NCBI RefSeq assembly: GCF_001039355.2
Contig: NW_019773614.1
Coordinates: forward strand, 150,618-214,617
Length of the DNA stretch: 64,000 nucleotides
Origin: Lingula anatina
Lineage: Eukaryota > Brachiopoda > Lingulata > Lingulida > Lingulidae
Direction: 5' to 3'
The notes under the pieces were generated by a model, which did not search any database, had not been told where the DNA came from, and was given only the letters and a program-made list of their open reading frames with translations. Shown piece after piece: positions 12,029-23,880 of the stretch. The first letter of the stretch is position 1. Each line of letters opens with the position of its first letter. The position numbers were made by a program, and so were the translations under genes.

Positions 12029-13231
12029 AAACAATTTTATAACAATGAACTGTATGAAGACTGAAACAACAAGATCACCGGATACGGCACACAGTCACCC
12101 GATCTGTGGGCGCTTAAAAAACAATCACTACACAGTACTGCGAGACGGCTTGACCATATCGGTCTAAGTCAGCTGCTACCTTATCAACTCTAACAAATAC
12201 ACAGCCGAAAACAGTGAGCTATATCAGCACTGAAACATAGTGCGCACTAGTTCAGAACACGGTAAAGTAGTTCAGGGCCGAATGAAATACTGTCGTTAAA
12301 AAAGAATCAAGTCTGCTGAATGAATAACAAAAGGTCTTCATATCATTAATTGCACTTTGCCCAGATAATGTCTATCGCTTACCAATAAGCTTGAATCATT
12401 ATTCTCATAAAGCCACCTGTGGTTAAAAATTTAACATGTTTGTCATTCTTAGGTTAAAAGAACACTTTTTAAAGAATGTGCAAAAATATGTGGCCTTACA
12501 AGTTCACACGCAAACTCTGTCAATACCATATAAATGGAATATGAGAAATATGCCCGCCGAACACATCGAGGACAAAGTTCATGAATAAAATAAGCTCCTA
12601 TGTTCATTCCTCACTGCGCCTTATTATTCTAAAATGTAGACGTGTAGACATTGCGTGCGCCCGTATATCAAATTTGACACTATTTTGCACTCCCCTTCTT
12701 CAAAATATTACCAACTTATTTTTAGCTGAATTCAAGTCATGGAAGTGGCACTTCCTGTCAAAATGACAGCTGCATGCCACGTCAAACTATGAATGACACT
12801 TATACACCATGTAAAAATAATAACAACATTTACAATGACATTTACAAAATTTAAAGAGCACCACCGATATAAAGGTTAATTGACAGATTATTCACAACTG
12901 ACTTGTTTAATCTGTAGTATAAAAATAAACTAATCGTGCGTTACTGTAAAAATATACTGTGGCTAAATTGAGCGACATTATTGGAATATGGCACAACACA
13001 ATGTTTGCCCTATCATGATTTTCATCATCATCGTCAACCAGTGACAGTTGATCTGAGGATAGTCAAAGCTTCGTTTTCTCTCTCCTAATAGCGCTAGTGA
13101 AGTTCAATGGGTCTTTTCTGTTGGGAACCTGCTAAGGCGCTACCACTAGTACTGGCACTTCGTCGCTCTGGAAATAGCACATGCTGCTACATGTTAACGT
13201 TCGCAAAATCAATGCAAATCAAGTTACGATG

Positions 13232-13290
13232 ATGGGGACTGAATCCCCATAATGCAGCCGCATTAGCTTGCAAGGGAAACCAACGGTTTC
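13232..13290 (-). promoter_or_regulatory. hairpin cluster in the likely 3'UTR of the PH-domain gene
   Basis: Three perfect hairpins lie within 59 bp: ATGGGGA/TCCCCAT with a 5-nt loop (13232-13250), AATGC/GCATT with a 4-nt loop (13251-13264), and GAAACC/GGTTTC with a 3-nt loop (13276-13290). A palindrome CTTGCAAG lies between the second and third. They begin about 180 nt after the stop codon of the minus-strand PH-domain gene, so they are probably transcribed in its 3'UTR. A role in mRNA stability or localisation is inference. I tested the folds as a tRNA cloverleaf and they do not fit. Confidence 0.4.
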
Positions 13291-13470
13291 GTTGTCCATA
13301 CATAATGCAACAGTTTGATCATGCAGTGAAAACAAGGTGCGAGTCTTTACACGGAGAGAGCGAGTTCACAGCTCAGAAGTGGCGCTGGACACGGGACGTG
13401 GGTGCGCTGACACTGAGGTGCGTGGATTTTACACGAGCGAGTGTGCTAAACTCGAGCCCCCTTGGAAATT

Positions 13471-14100
13471 TCAAGACGATGAATCTCCTTCGTCCTCGTC
13501 TTCTTCCGACTCGTCTAGCGTTGGCATGAGAGGTCGTTTTGGAATGATTGGGGAGCGAAGGCCGGGTGAGCTGGTACGAGGTTTCAAGTGCGTTTTCCCC
13601 GCGTTGAAAGCCTCCAACCAGGAGTCCAGCTCACTTGTTCTATTCACAGTGAATGTAAGTGCCTGTCCATCGCAGTCGTTTGATAGGACTCTGAATTTCT
13701 TGTCTGAGTTACTGACCGCTTCAACGGTGAAGTTTTTCAAATGTAAAAACCCCATGGGCTTCCCGTACTTTTTGTCCTGATACAACACAGCGTAGTGGTC
13801 GAAGTTGCTACAGTACGTTTTGACTGTAATGTTCGTGACTCTCTCACGTTTGTTCACCGTCTGGACAAGACCCAACTGTCCGGATTTTGTCTCCAGCCCA
13901 TCATGGTGGGGGGACCCACTAGCTAATGTGGCCCCAGTACGTTTGAGAAGCATGTCTGCACTCCTGAAGGCTCCGCAATCCAGAGTTTTCATACTGTTAC
14001 GATGTAAGGTGGGCGTTTGACTCGGTGTCACTGGCGTTTTATAAGACTGTCTGAATCGTTCCCGAGTCTCTATAAAATCGACAGTTAGATATTGGTGCAT
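13471..14100 (-). CDS. PH-domain-like protein, single coding exon
   Basis: This is a 209-residue open frame, the longest uninterrupted one in the window, and an in-frame TGA lies directly before the ATG. Residues about 75-170 look like a pleckstrin-homology fold: alternating hydrophobic strands, a KFRVLS strand, then the C-terminal helix SELDSWLEAF with the near-invariant PH tryptophan (W161). The N-terminal 70 residues are polar with several TP sites. The tail has SP sites and ends in an acidic/serine stretch (DESEEDEDEGDSSS). PH domains usually bind phosphoinositides or proteins at membranes. Whether this one does is unknown, since the basic lipid-binding loop is not obvious. I cannot name an orthologue. 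Upstream TATA, CCAAT and CRE motifs suggest an inducible promoter. A 5'UTR intron (TATCTAG just before the ATG) is possible. Confidence 0.72.
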   Translation of the reverse strand: MHQYLTVDFIETRERFRQSYKTPVTPSQTPTLHRNSMKTLDCGAFRSADMLLKRTGATLASGSPHHDGLETKSGQLGLVQTVNKRERVTNITVKTYCSNFDHYAVLYQDKKYGKPMGFLHLKNFTVEAVSNSDKKFRVLSNDCDGQALTFTVNRTSELDSWLEAFNAGKTHLKPRTSSPGLRSPIIPKRPLMPTLDESEEDEDEGDSSS

Positions 14101-14356
14101 TCAATGACACCCTTCCTAGATACAGTATTATGGTTATACGTCTGATGTGACTTACTACTATATTTTATCGGCTGCTGCGGTTGGTGGAAAGAACGAAATC
14201 CGGTCCAAATTCCACGCGGCTGACTCTTGACTAGCGATGTCTACTTTGATAACCTGTGGTTTGTACGATATCACCTCTCTGACTGACTCATAAACGTTGG
14301 TCTTGCTACACAAAGTTCTCTGTTAGTTCTGATTCACTCTAGGAATTCCCTCTCAG

Positions 14357-14363
14357 TTTTATA
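14357..14363 (-). promoter_or_regulatory. TATA box of the PH-domain gene
   Basis: TATAAAA on the minus strand, 257 bp before the start codon. It would put transcription start near 14330 and give a 5'UTR of about 230 nt. A second AT-rich TATA-like site (14430-14437, readable on both strands) lies closer to the CCAAT box and is an alternative. Confidence 0.45.
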
Positions 14364-14487
14364 CCGCCTTCCACTGTTTACCTCATCCTATGACTGTGAC
14401 TGATGAAAGAACTGAGTGTGATTTGCTGTTATAAATAGGTCGAGCATGTTTGCTTATGTTTATGATCAGTGGCGAGGGCCTAACGGA

Positions 14488-14516
14488 CCAATCAGCGTGC
14501 AGCAAGTATGACGTCA
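14488..14516 (-). promoter_or_regulatory. CCAAT box and full CRE (TGACGTCA)
   Basis: CCAAT on plus at 14488-14492 and the complete 8-bp cAMP-response element TGACGTCA at 14509-14516, about 130-150 bp upstream of the minus-strand TATA box. An AP-1-type TGACTCA also occurs at 14284-14290 in the presumed 5'UTR. Together these suggest CREB/AP-1-responsive expression of the PH-domain gene (inference). Confidence 0.45.
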
Positions 14517-17500
14517 GCCTTGCCGCCCTTCTTTCATGACCAAGGGTACAACACAATCATAAGCAAACTCAATCACAATGCTGGAGCAAACTTCTGAATC
14601 GTTGCCTACAACAGTTTACTCTTAGGCTGGAAATGAAACCAAATACTCATAGAATATACGTTAACAGTTCAATTAATATTGATCAATTACTTTTCCCGAT
14701 CATAGATTATCGGTTTAATCTGTCCCTGTTTCGAGAGCAAAATATCTAATAAATTGCTTATTTTACAAGCACTTATTATCAGCGCATGTTGAATTGGCAT
14801 ATGTTTTCATGATGTAATACGATCATAGGCCCTACTAATTAAATGCTGACAAACAAGAAATACACATATATGTTTTTGGGGAAAAATTATGGCGCAACGC
14901 AAAATTAAAAGTAACAAATGCCCATTCTCCGTGGTTTTCATGGAATTATCAATTAAAGATACACGATCTTTATCTTGTTGATTCAACACATCGGTTTAGT
15001 AGGCGGAATCTGTATTTTATTGTGTGTAGCTGTCTGTCTTGATGGACCGCTGTTTAATTTAGCTGATTTCCTGTAACCGATGCAGGATAATGTATTTGAT
15101 CTTCTTGTTTTTGACATGAAGAAGGGTGAATGCAGCTGAGGTTGGAAAACTGTAACTGAATCTGACCAGATTTCAGAGGTTTGAGCTGTATACTTCACAT
15201 GCATTAAGCAGCATACGGAAGCACAGGCCTATCATTTTGCAAAAAAAATAAATAAATGAAAATAAATAAATAAAAAAATAAACTCGGACATGTATGTAAT
15301 TCTTATGCATTAATATTGTTTTTGTTGTCTTTTGACAGTCTTGCACTTAGCCAGCCTAAACTATATTTTAAATCAAACATATGTCGATAACATCATTCGT
15401 ACATGTGATTATTTTGCACTAGTCTTTTCAGTTTTGTTTTTCATTATCTGGGCAACCACCCACGCCCATGGTTAACGCGCGCACTGTACACGAGAAGTAT
15501 ATTTTTATGTATATAAACTACTTTCTTGAACGCCTATCTATTCTCCCTAAGTTGATATTTAGAAGCTCAAATTACCTTACTTTTGTTTAATAAAATGTGA
15601 GCTGAACAATTTGAACTTAAAAAAAAAACATAACTGGGTCATATAGTTCGTACCCTCCCCCTGTGCATGTTTTAGATTGTTTTGACTTTCCAACTTCTAC
15701 GTTTGCGCGAGAGGGTACCAACTACTCCCATTATTATGATAAGGTGACGCTCCTACGTTGTTTTTCACTGCTGAATATATGACATTAAGTTTTTATCACA
15801 GATAAATCAACTGACTTCAGGCTACCTTATCGCCCCGTGACCTGTCTGCCTGCCCCGTGACTGAGTCGCATGCATACATTACCGTTCGACATGAGCTGTC
15901 ACAGGCATACGATGACATTATTTTGGGCTATCTTTAGGCCCACTATACGATTTGGATGCCAATATGCGTTTGGGGGCGCCTTTGATTAGAGTGTATATGA
16001 TAAAGATTTTTGTAATATGTCCACCCGCATGCGATGCCAGTGTATGCCTATTTATAGTGTGTGGGTGACGGAAATATGACGACGGAACAGAACGTGTGAT
16101 TAAAAATATGCAATATGAAAAATTATTAGAAAATTTCTATCCGCTAAACGGCAAAATGAGAAAAAATTAGTTGGCCTTTCCCAGAGGTATTCTTAGCTCT
16201 GATATCTAACTAAAAGACGACTAGAAGGTAACAAGATACTTATTAGCTTTACACATTGTATATCAAATGTATGTGTGAGTGCGCCAATGCTTTGAAGCAC
16301 CACCATTAAGCATACATACTTGTAGGTGATTTTCACTGAAAACGGCAACATTTGCTAGTACAGATTTCTCCTTTAGAGGCGGATTTTTGGAGATCATAAT
16401 AAATCTCCAGTATGTACATGTACATCGAGACAAAACTTTTCCTTTCGCACCGGTGTCCAAAGTAATCGTACACGCGTGGATATCATAGACAGACTTGAGC
16501 TTAATCGAGGTCCTGACATTAAATCGTTGTACAACAGACGGTTATATATCAGGATTATATTTAATATACATCTTCTTCAGCTTAGATAAATCTCATTCTT
16601 GGGTGATTCTGTGCACCCAAAAGGAAATGTAAGGTCAAACACCAGAAGAAATACCCGCTTAACTAGGCTTTTAATTTATCAAAATGTTAGCGCGTGCGTA
16701 AGAGCATGTACCTGCGTAATGCAATTTCGATATTCCAGGGCGTTGTTCGTTGATTACCCAATGTTAACGCAAAATAAAACATGTAAATTTATAACAGTTA
16801 CTAGTATACAACAATTCAGGCTCCTGAAAGATATTTTTTCCAAATAGGTATTTTCAGCGAACGCTTTTCTCCTTTGCCGACTCTTTAACTGAGTCAGAGG
16901 TGAGATAAGTGACTCAAGCTTACTGATAATATAAAATGATTATCTACTTTCGGCAGTGGCCATAAGGTCCTTCGGTGACATAACGGGCACACCCAATGAC
17001 TTCAATTAGCGGTCGCCAGATCTGTTTAGGCTAATTCACAACAATGAAACATAAAAACACATTCATCATCGTCGGGGAATGAGTGAGCAATTTCAGCGTG
17101 TGGTCAGGAAGAAACACAATTATCACAAATGAAAAAATCGATCTATAATAGATGCATACGTAACGGTGTGTGTACCTCTGCTTCTTGTAGGCACGTGAGT
17201 TATGGTGTCATTCCTGGTCTATTCGAGTTATGATATTTTATTCACATATCACAGCGGACATAAATCAGTTTGACCTTTACAGGTCTCACTCCATTGGCTC
17301 TTGAACAGGCCAGTGCGGCGCAGTGCAGGATAAAACGTAAGAGCAAAAGCTGAAAGGTAGAATACAGAACGGACAAAAATAAGTTGTGAAGGAAGTCTGT
17401 TATAGTTTCAAAAGATGCCGCTGGCATGACTGTCAAATACATTACGCACGCGAATCTCAACTTGAGAAACCAAATAAGCTCCGTTCTGCGTTCGTTGATC

Positions 17501-17622
17501 TTCCAGAATTGCGGACAACCTTGCAAACAAGCAAGTTAACAACGCACGGACACGCAATTTTATGTGTATTCATGCTTGAACATATGAACGAGTTTATACT
17601 CCATCAAGGACGCATGCGCCCA

Positions 17623-17623
17623 C

Positions 17624-17657
<34 letters not shown>
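17623..17657. repeat. (GA)n microsatellite
   Basis: Interrupted AG dinucleotide run, a polypurine tract. Confidence 0.9.
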
Positions 17658-18679
17658 CAACATAGCAACATTTTGGTTTGTCATCCTGGTCTATGGCGAA
17701 TCCTGAGGCAGATGAACAAAACCATAAATCTACCTAATGCTTGGGGCTAGTTCCTCATAAAAAACTTACTCAGTTAACTTCTAACTTTTATTATTCTACA
17801 TGACTTAAGTATGAAAATCAACTAGTATGAACACGTTGAATTCATTCCTTCGGGTTACATTTAAAGAAACGGCCTACATGCTCTTTATTTATTTATTTAT
17901 TTGAAGATTATGATAATTATTCTCGTATCTTTGGTTTTCTGCTTTATTACATAAGACAGGTGGATCAAAATAAAATTCATGTGTCTTTAATAGCCATAAA
18001 CTTCCTCTGCAAAGATGCTTAGTGAAACGTGTTTTCATCTGCTTTTGAACCAAAAAAAGAAAGATTTATTCCTGTTTCCTGATGCTGTTAATTACTGAAA
18101 TAGGGATGTTTTTTAACCTTACATCCCACCTTTCTCTCAAGTATCATCGATTCACGGTAATGACGTCTCTCTCGTTAATTTTTATTTGACGCGCGTTACG
18201 TACACAGAACACTAAATGAATCAGCGTCCGTGGTAGTGGCGGGCTTTCTTCAGGAGGAGGATTTAATAGTGTATCTGTAATTCAAGTTCACGTATTTAAA
18301 GACTTCCAAATTATCTAAAACAGATATCGATTGAAGTACACGGATGTACAGCTAAAGCGATTTCTGCTGAATCAGAATGTAAACATTAACAGAATGTTAC
18401 TCGATATGCGTCCTGAGGGTTGGGGACGGGGGAAGTGGGGCGTGGCAGGCAAACGCACTGATCGGATGTGACTTCGATTAAATAATTCTCAGAATCGGGT
18501 GACTGTTGAGTTGCAGTGGCGTGACACAAAGAATACGACACAATACATTGTTGGTCACTGTCTGCCAAGAGTCGTGATATTTTATTGATATGTAATTCCA
18601 ATACAATGAGGTAAGATGATGAGATTCTCCGTAGGCCTAATCACTGGAAGCGATGTTATGTGAGCAGACGCAAAATAAG

Positions 18680-18681
<2 letters not shown>

Positions 18682-18746
<65 letters not shown>
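18682..18746. repeat. compound (CT)n-(AT)n microsatellite
   Basis: About 19 CT units switch without interruption to about 13 AT units at 18720/18721. The polypyrimidine half could adopt triplex structure and the AT half could cruciform. Confidence 0.92.
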
Positions 18747-19793
18747 CCTAACAACAATGTTTTATCAGAATGACGCCACTTATGTAAACTTCTTTTGATA
18801 AGATACGATTTCATTCTTTGATTTTTTAACAGATTATTTCACTAACATTGCATTTATTAAATGAATGCAAGCTTGGTTGTTCGCACCTCAGTTTACTCTT
18901 TTCATATTGGAAAAGCAAACATTACTATATTCGATTGACCGCCTTCAATATGTCCAGTTGTCAAATACGATCCTCGAATCTTCCACGGGGATCCTGACAA
19001 ACGTGTCCTCTATCTCTGTTAATGTGACACAAAGCTAATCATGCCAGCACCCATTAACCAAATAATACACGTGGCGAGAGCACTAGTCAAGACGGTGCCG
19101 GTTAATTTGTGGTAATTGGTTTTTAAATTTAATCTATCTCAGTATGCTTTGTTTTTGTTTTCAGACACGCTTGGGTTTCAGGGTCATTTCTTTTAGCCTT
19201 GCCATTGGGTGCTCTTTACCCACTTTCCTTCATCCGTCTCTTGAATCTCGCATTTTTAAATGTTTAGTATACCTTATTGAATTAAGTTGTCTTCAGAGGA
19301 GGTGACTGATCATTTTCAAATCAGACTCCAATTTCTCAAGTCTAATATCATTGGTTGAAAACGGTGCAATCGAAACGTTGTTTATTTTTCAACACACGTC
19401 AGTGGAAACATATCATACCGATGATAAAGTAACCGGCATGTTCACATAGAGATTCTGTTCCTGGTCAGAAATAGTTTCACCGGTGTCAAGTACGAGAGAG
19501 TCCACTCTGATGCAGAATCCGGCTCCCTTTGATTCGTATACATACCCACTGTCCTAGATTTTGAGCCACGCGTGTTAAGATTCTTCATGGTATGTTACCA
19601 CTTCATAGGATTTTACTGACAAATCTACTTCATAGGGTAAAATGCGACTTCATCTTCACTTAAGATAGACTTTCTGTTACAAGAAACTTTCTGACAAGAA
19701 ACGCCACTTGACTATGGTGAAATACCCAATACAAAGAATTATAAAAAGAGGGCATATGGACCGAGTTTTACCTATAGTAAACCATAAGAGAGG

Positions 19794-19794
<1 letters not shown>

Positions 19795-19850
<56 letters not shown>
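19795..19850. repeat. (TAA)n microsatellite
   Basis: About 18 perfect TAA/ATA triplets. Confidence 0.95.
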
Positions 19851-19853
<3 letters not shown>

Positions 19854-21235
19854 GAAAATAAAAAAACGATTACCTGTATGCTTGGGTAAAAGGAACGTAC
19901 AGTACGTAACATGAAAGACGAAAGATAGTCGAGGACAGATAATTGAAGTTCTGACAAATCCAAGAGATTTTAATTTGTAAAGATGCATCACACGGCTAAT
20001 AAGTCACGTGCATTGAATTATCAGCGTGAGCGTTAAATAAAGATAGACAAATCAAATCAATGAGTAAACTGCATGCATATCCCGTTGTATAACAAATATG
20101 ACCTTTCTCACTGTTTTAGCTCGCGTGCGCTGTTGGTTACCTGTAATATATCTTAATGATTACAAAGTTCTACGTCATTGTCGCTTAGTGAAATGACAAT
20201 GAAACGAAATAATATCCGCCCTTTATTTCCTCGGAATAATGAAGATCTTCTGTGAAATGAGATACCTACATATTTTATAAGCTCTTGATAAAAAGAAAAA
20301 CAATAATTCAAATATGTGAAATGTTTTATTTTTGGGATTGATAGTAAAAATAACAGATTAATTTTAAATAAAAAAAGGAAAAGACATGGAAGAAGACATC
20401 TGGCGTTAAAGCATCCTGCTTTTTGTTTGCACCTCCCATTTAGGGCATTTGAGATTGTTCAACAGAACTCGAATACGCAGGACCAGTATCTCCACACAAA
20501 ATAAAGTTCGGTCCGAAAACCTGATGTCACCAACTGTTATATCAATTCAGTTGTGAAATTGATAAATTAGATCAATGATAGAAGAAAAAATAAGTTATCA
20601 GAAAATCCGGAGTGGCCTTAATATGAATGGATTAAGAATAGGGGTGTTGGCTGGATCAAGTATAATACTGACAACTTATTAATTTCACGTAGGGACTGGA
20701 CGACGGTGCAATTGCGTTAGATGTGATCTTCATCTCACTTAAAACATTAACAACCCGCGGTTTGTATTGCTGTGTAGTAAGTTATCTTATACGCTGTCGG
20801 TAAATAATAAACATTGTGCAAAATCATACCGAAAATATTTATTATTGTGGTACAGGGACCAAAAACTCTTACCTAAATCAAGAGTGTTCGCCGATGAAGT
20901 AGAGTTAAGTACTGCGTGAGTGGAACAAAATGACACTGAAACGAGGAGATACATATCCTTTGGCAAACATTGATATCAGATGTAATTTAATATGTTTTTT
21001 AATCTAGGACACGCCTTAGATTATTTGACACGCTCAGATAGTGCTTTGACACTGGGTATCATATCCTCTATACAGCACTAGTGTACTCAAAGGTAAAAGC
21101 TTCCTTCTGAGCGGGACGCTGTAATAATTTTACATATTTGGAGTGCATCTCAATACCACATCCGATTGATCAGTTGTGTGGTAGGGTGCGACAAGACAGG
21201 GGACTTCTTTACCCGTCCCCTTCACCGCTCCCCTC

Positions 21236-21257
21236 CGCGCACACATACACGCGCGAG

Positions 21258-21299
<42 letters not shown>
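21236..21299. repeat. alternating purine-pyrimidine tract
   Basis: A CGCGCACACATACACGCGCG block, one AG break, then CGCGCGC and about 17 CA units. About 60 bp of nearly uninterrupted purine-pyrimidine alternation including CG-rich blocks is a strong Z-DNA-forming candidate. Confidence 0.8.
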
Positions 21300-21301
<2 letters not shown>

Positions 21302-22082
21302 TGAATATTTATGAGCTGATTGTATTGTAAAAACATTAAACATATTTGTGTGGCTCAGAAAGGAATCCTTTTTACATGGCAATTAGTCTACCATTATGTC
21401 AACCGGGGTGGTACCAGCATACGATCAACTAATCATAAGGCTTTAACATAACAAAACTCGACACTAAAATAAGCAGCACATTCTCAGCATTTATATATGT
21501 GAATTTTACATTTGTATTAAGTGTAATATCTCAATGAATCTGGAACATGTAGACTATTAATAATACTGCACAGTAGCCATAAATCCACAAAAAGAATGAC
21601 ATAACCTAAAGTGTTTCGCTGAACACGCCCACTTTCAAACATAAAAAAGGGTCCGCGTCGGTAAAAAAGGGTCAATATTATTTCAATTGATAAATAAACT
21701 GGAGGCAAAATACCGGTTTCCCTGTGCACACAATCAGAGCGTTGCGTCACTTGATCCTCACAGTTTCAAGCACAACAATCAACATTGTGAAGGACTATTA
21801 TATATGCTGTACTTGGATCGGCGTTAAAAAAAGGTCAGGTAGCGAGCTGTAATGCTGCACGCATCTGTGAGCTGCCCTCAAAATATAATAGTCTTCGCGG
21901 CAATATTTACTGCTGACAAAAGGTGTTTATGTGATTTGCGGTGACAGACTCTGGAGCGTTTTCTCTGTAGCATTATTAATACAAAACTGTATCTTGGATT
22001 AACACCCACAGTGGATTTCACCTGGGCGCAAAGCAGAGGCTACAGTGCGACAAATTTCTCAGCGCAGATTGTCTCGGTTGTC

Positions 22083-22258
22083 GGTGCTTATGCGTGAACT
22101 CGTAAACGAAAGGTCGTCTGTGAGGGGTCGAGCCGAACTCTACCTGTATTTCTCGAGCTAGGTTGCTACACGGTGTCACTCACGTAGCAGACAACCCAGC
22201 CAGACGCAAACCGCAGCGCTTCACTACAGCGTCACACCTGAGTTATTTATTTATCAAG
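22083..22258 (+). other. candidate noncoding first exon of the GIY-YIG gene (copy 1)
   Basis: G+C-richer sequence ends at a strong donor (TATCAAG then GTAAGT at 22259). The matching acceptor TTAATTTCAG precedes 23546, 17 bp before the coding ATG. The 5' limit is a guess. A further possible donor (GGAGG then GTGAGT) lies near 22405. The copy-2 counterpart ends at 24152. Confidence 0.4.
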
Positions 22259-23562
22259 GTAAGTCGTACCACGTCGCATTCTCATATCAGCACCGCCTAA
22301 TCATTTCCAGTATTTTGTTAATATATTTTGTCAGCTCATTTCGCTACTTAACACGAAACATAGGTGATACAGGCAGTGTAAACATCGTAGCGGAGACGCA
22401 GGAGGGTGAGTATTTACCTTTAGAATCGGTCGGTTTTACGACCTACTTTTTTTTATAAAGAAGAGTATGTGTGCATATTTCCATTTTAAATACATTCTGT
22501 TAATATGACTACGAGATATTTTGAGTGGAATAAATCAGACAGATTTGTATGCAAACAACTCATACAGGTAAGGCTTAACATACCAACAGTTCTCAGATGA
22601 CATTTGAGCATCTCTGAAAGAGTGGAGACCAAGGAATTGGTAAAAGCCGTTAACTTGAGCGTCTTCAAAAATAATCAAGATAGATTTAATTCTAGTGACT
22701 CGTTTTATGTACATTTGACAACATTCACGTTGTGAGAACGACCCACAATTCGCGAGTGTTTTCCCAGGCAGGGGTTTCACCACTATTTTCCTTGACCAGG
22801 TCGTAAATGACGGCCTGAGGACCTTGTTAAAGTGGACAGTACACCTCGGTATCAGTCCACGCTTGATGTTCTCACAATATGACACACATAAATAGCTGTA
22901 TAAATCCATAACAACCACGCACTATCATCACAGGTCCGTATTGTAGAATTGTATAATTGTCGGTCAGATGTGGGTTAATTAATCACTTAGGCATTTAATC
23001 GTGGCTCATTATGTAGATTGGCATTTAGTTATCAACTATTTTAATCTGCCCCATTTGCTTTTACAATTAACATTGACTCGGATAAAATAATCCTGGATGA
23101 ATTCGTGCTGTAACTTCGCAGCACGAAATTCATGCTGAAGGTATCGAATTAGCACATGATAATAGACTGAACGCCACTTCATCGTAACCCGATTCATACA
23201 AAGCCCAAGTGATTCTCCTAGTGCTACTAAATTTCCAGTTTATGGTTTTCTTATCAACCGCCTTTTTCATCTCAAATAAAATATTGGAACTGTACCTGTT
23301 AACATGAGACTTGGGATTAATAAATCCATCCAAGTATAAAAAAGATAAGCAAATAAGACAAGCTTGCAGACTGATACAATATATGAAAACGAGTTTTCAG
23401 ACAAGGACCCTCATTGTCTTTAATCAAGGCACGTACACTCAAGGCTGTGTATTGAAGCAGGTATTCCTCATTTTGATTTGGATAAGGACTTACAGTGTAT
23501 ATTAATCATGTGACGGACTCATGACAAGCGTTGTCTTAATTTCAGATATCCAACAATAAATC

Positions 23563-23879
23563 ATGACAGGAGGGAGAGAACTCCGTGAACTCCTGGACGG
23601 GAAGAATGACAACTGGCGGGAAAACCTCGACGACCCGGCCTGGTCCGAGTGGCTGCCTGCCATGATTCCGTCCACTCTCCGCGCCTGGTTTCCCATGACC
23701 GAGGACAACCTCATTTACCACACCCTATGGGAGGAGGAAGAACTACGCCAGCGCCCAAACTACAAAAGTTACTACTGCGACAGCGTGAGGGAAAGTCTAC
23801 GCGGCAACAGATGCGGGATTTTTGAGCTGGGTATCAAGATTGGGGACACATACGCGGCGGTCTACCTCGGCTCCACGCT
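23563..23879 (+). CDS. GIY-YIG-fold protein, truncated copy (cut by N junction)
   Basis: This encodes the first 105 residues of the protein at 25456-26076 and stops at the single N (23880). The frame after the N is unrelated, because the sequence jumps back to upstream sequence. Compared with the intact copy, nucleotide differences are few and mostly synonymous. One visible change is Asn for Lys in RESLRGNRCGIF. It has the same ATG context and the same upstream splice acceptor. It is most likely the other allele of the same gene rather than a second gene or pseudogene. Confidence 0.75.
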
Positions 23880-23880
23880 N

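Larger units (their letters stand above)
14517..21986. other. gene-poor intergenic region
   Basis: No coding region can be supported. Open frames are short and several are translations of microsatellites (GA, TAA and CA runs). The content is A+T-rich unique sequence with simple repeats, some listed separately. Confidence 0.6.
21987..23879. repeat. tandem 1.89-kb segment, copy 1 (probable unmerged allele)
   Basis: It is about 99% identical to 23881-25772. Copy 1 ends exactly at the lone N (23880) and copy 2 begins exactly after it. Differences are scattered SNPs plus a T-run length change in the intron. The segment carries the noncoding first exon, the intron and the 5' part of the coding exon of the GIY-YIG gene. 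The geometry points to two overlapping contigs that were not merged, more than to a biological duplication. Confidence 0.9.

Noticed and set aside
13305-13780. Plus-strand frames of 74 and 147 codons
   Set aside because: Shadows antisense to the PH-domain gene, which has far better domain-like composition on the minus strand.
19677-19991. Poly-Tyr / poly-Ile frames
   Set aside because: Translations of the TAA microsatellite.
22535-22918. 127-codon minus-strand frame in the duplicated segment (also 24428-24811)
   Set aside because: It lies within the 5'UTR intron of the GIY-YIG gene, shows no domain-like pattern, and appears twice only because the segment is duplicated.
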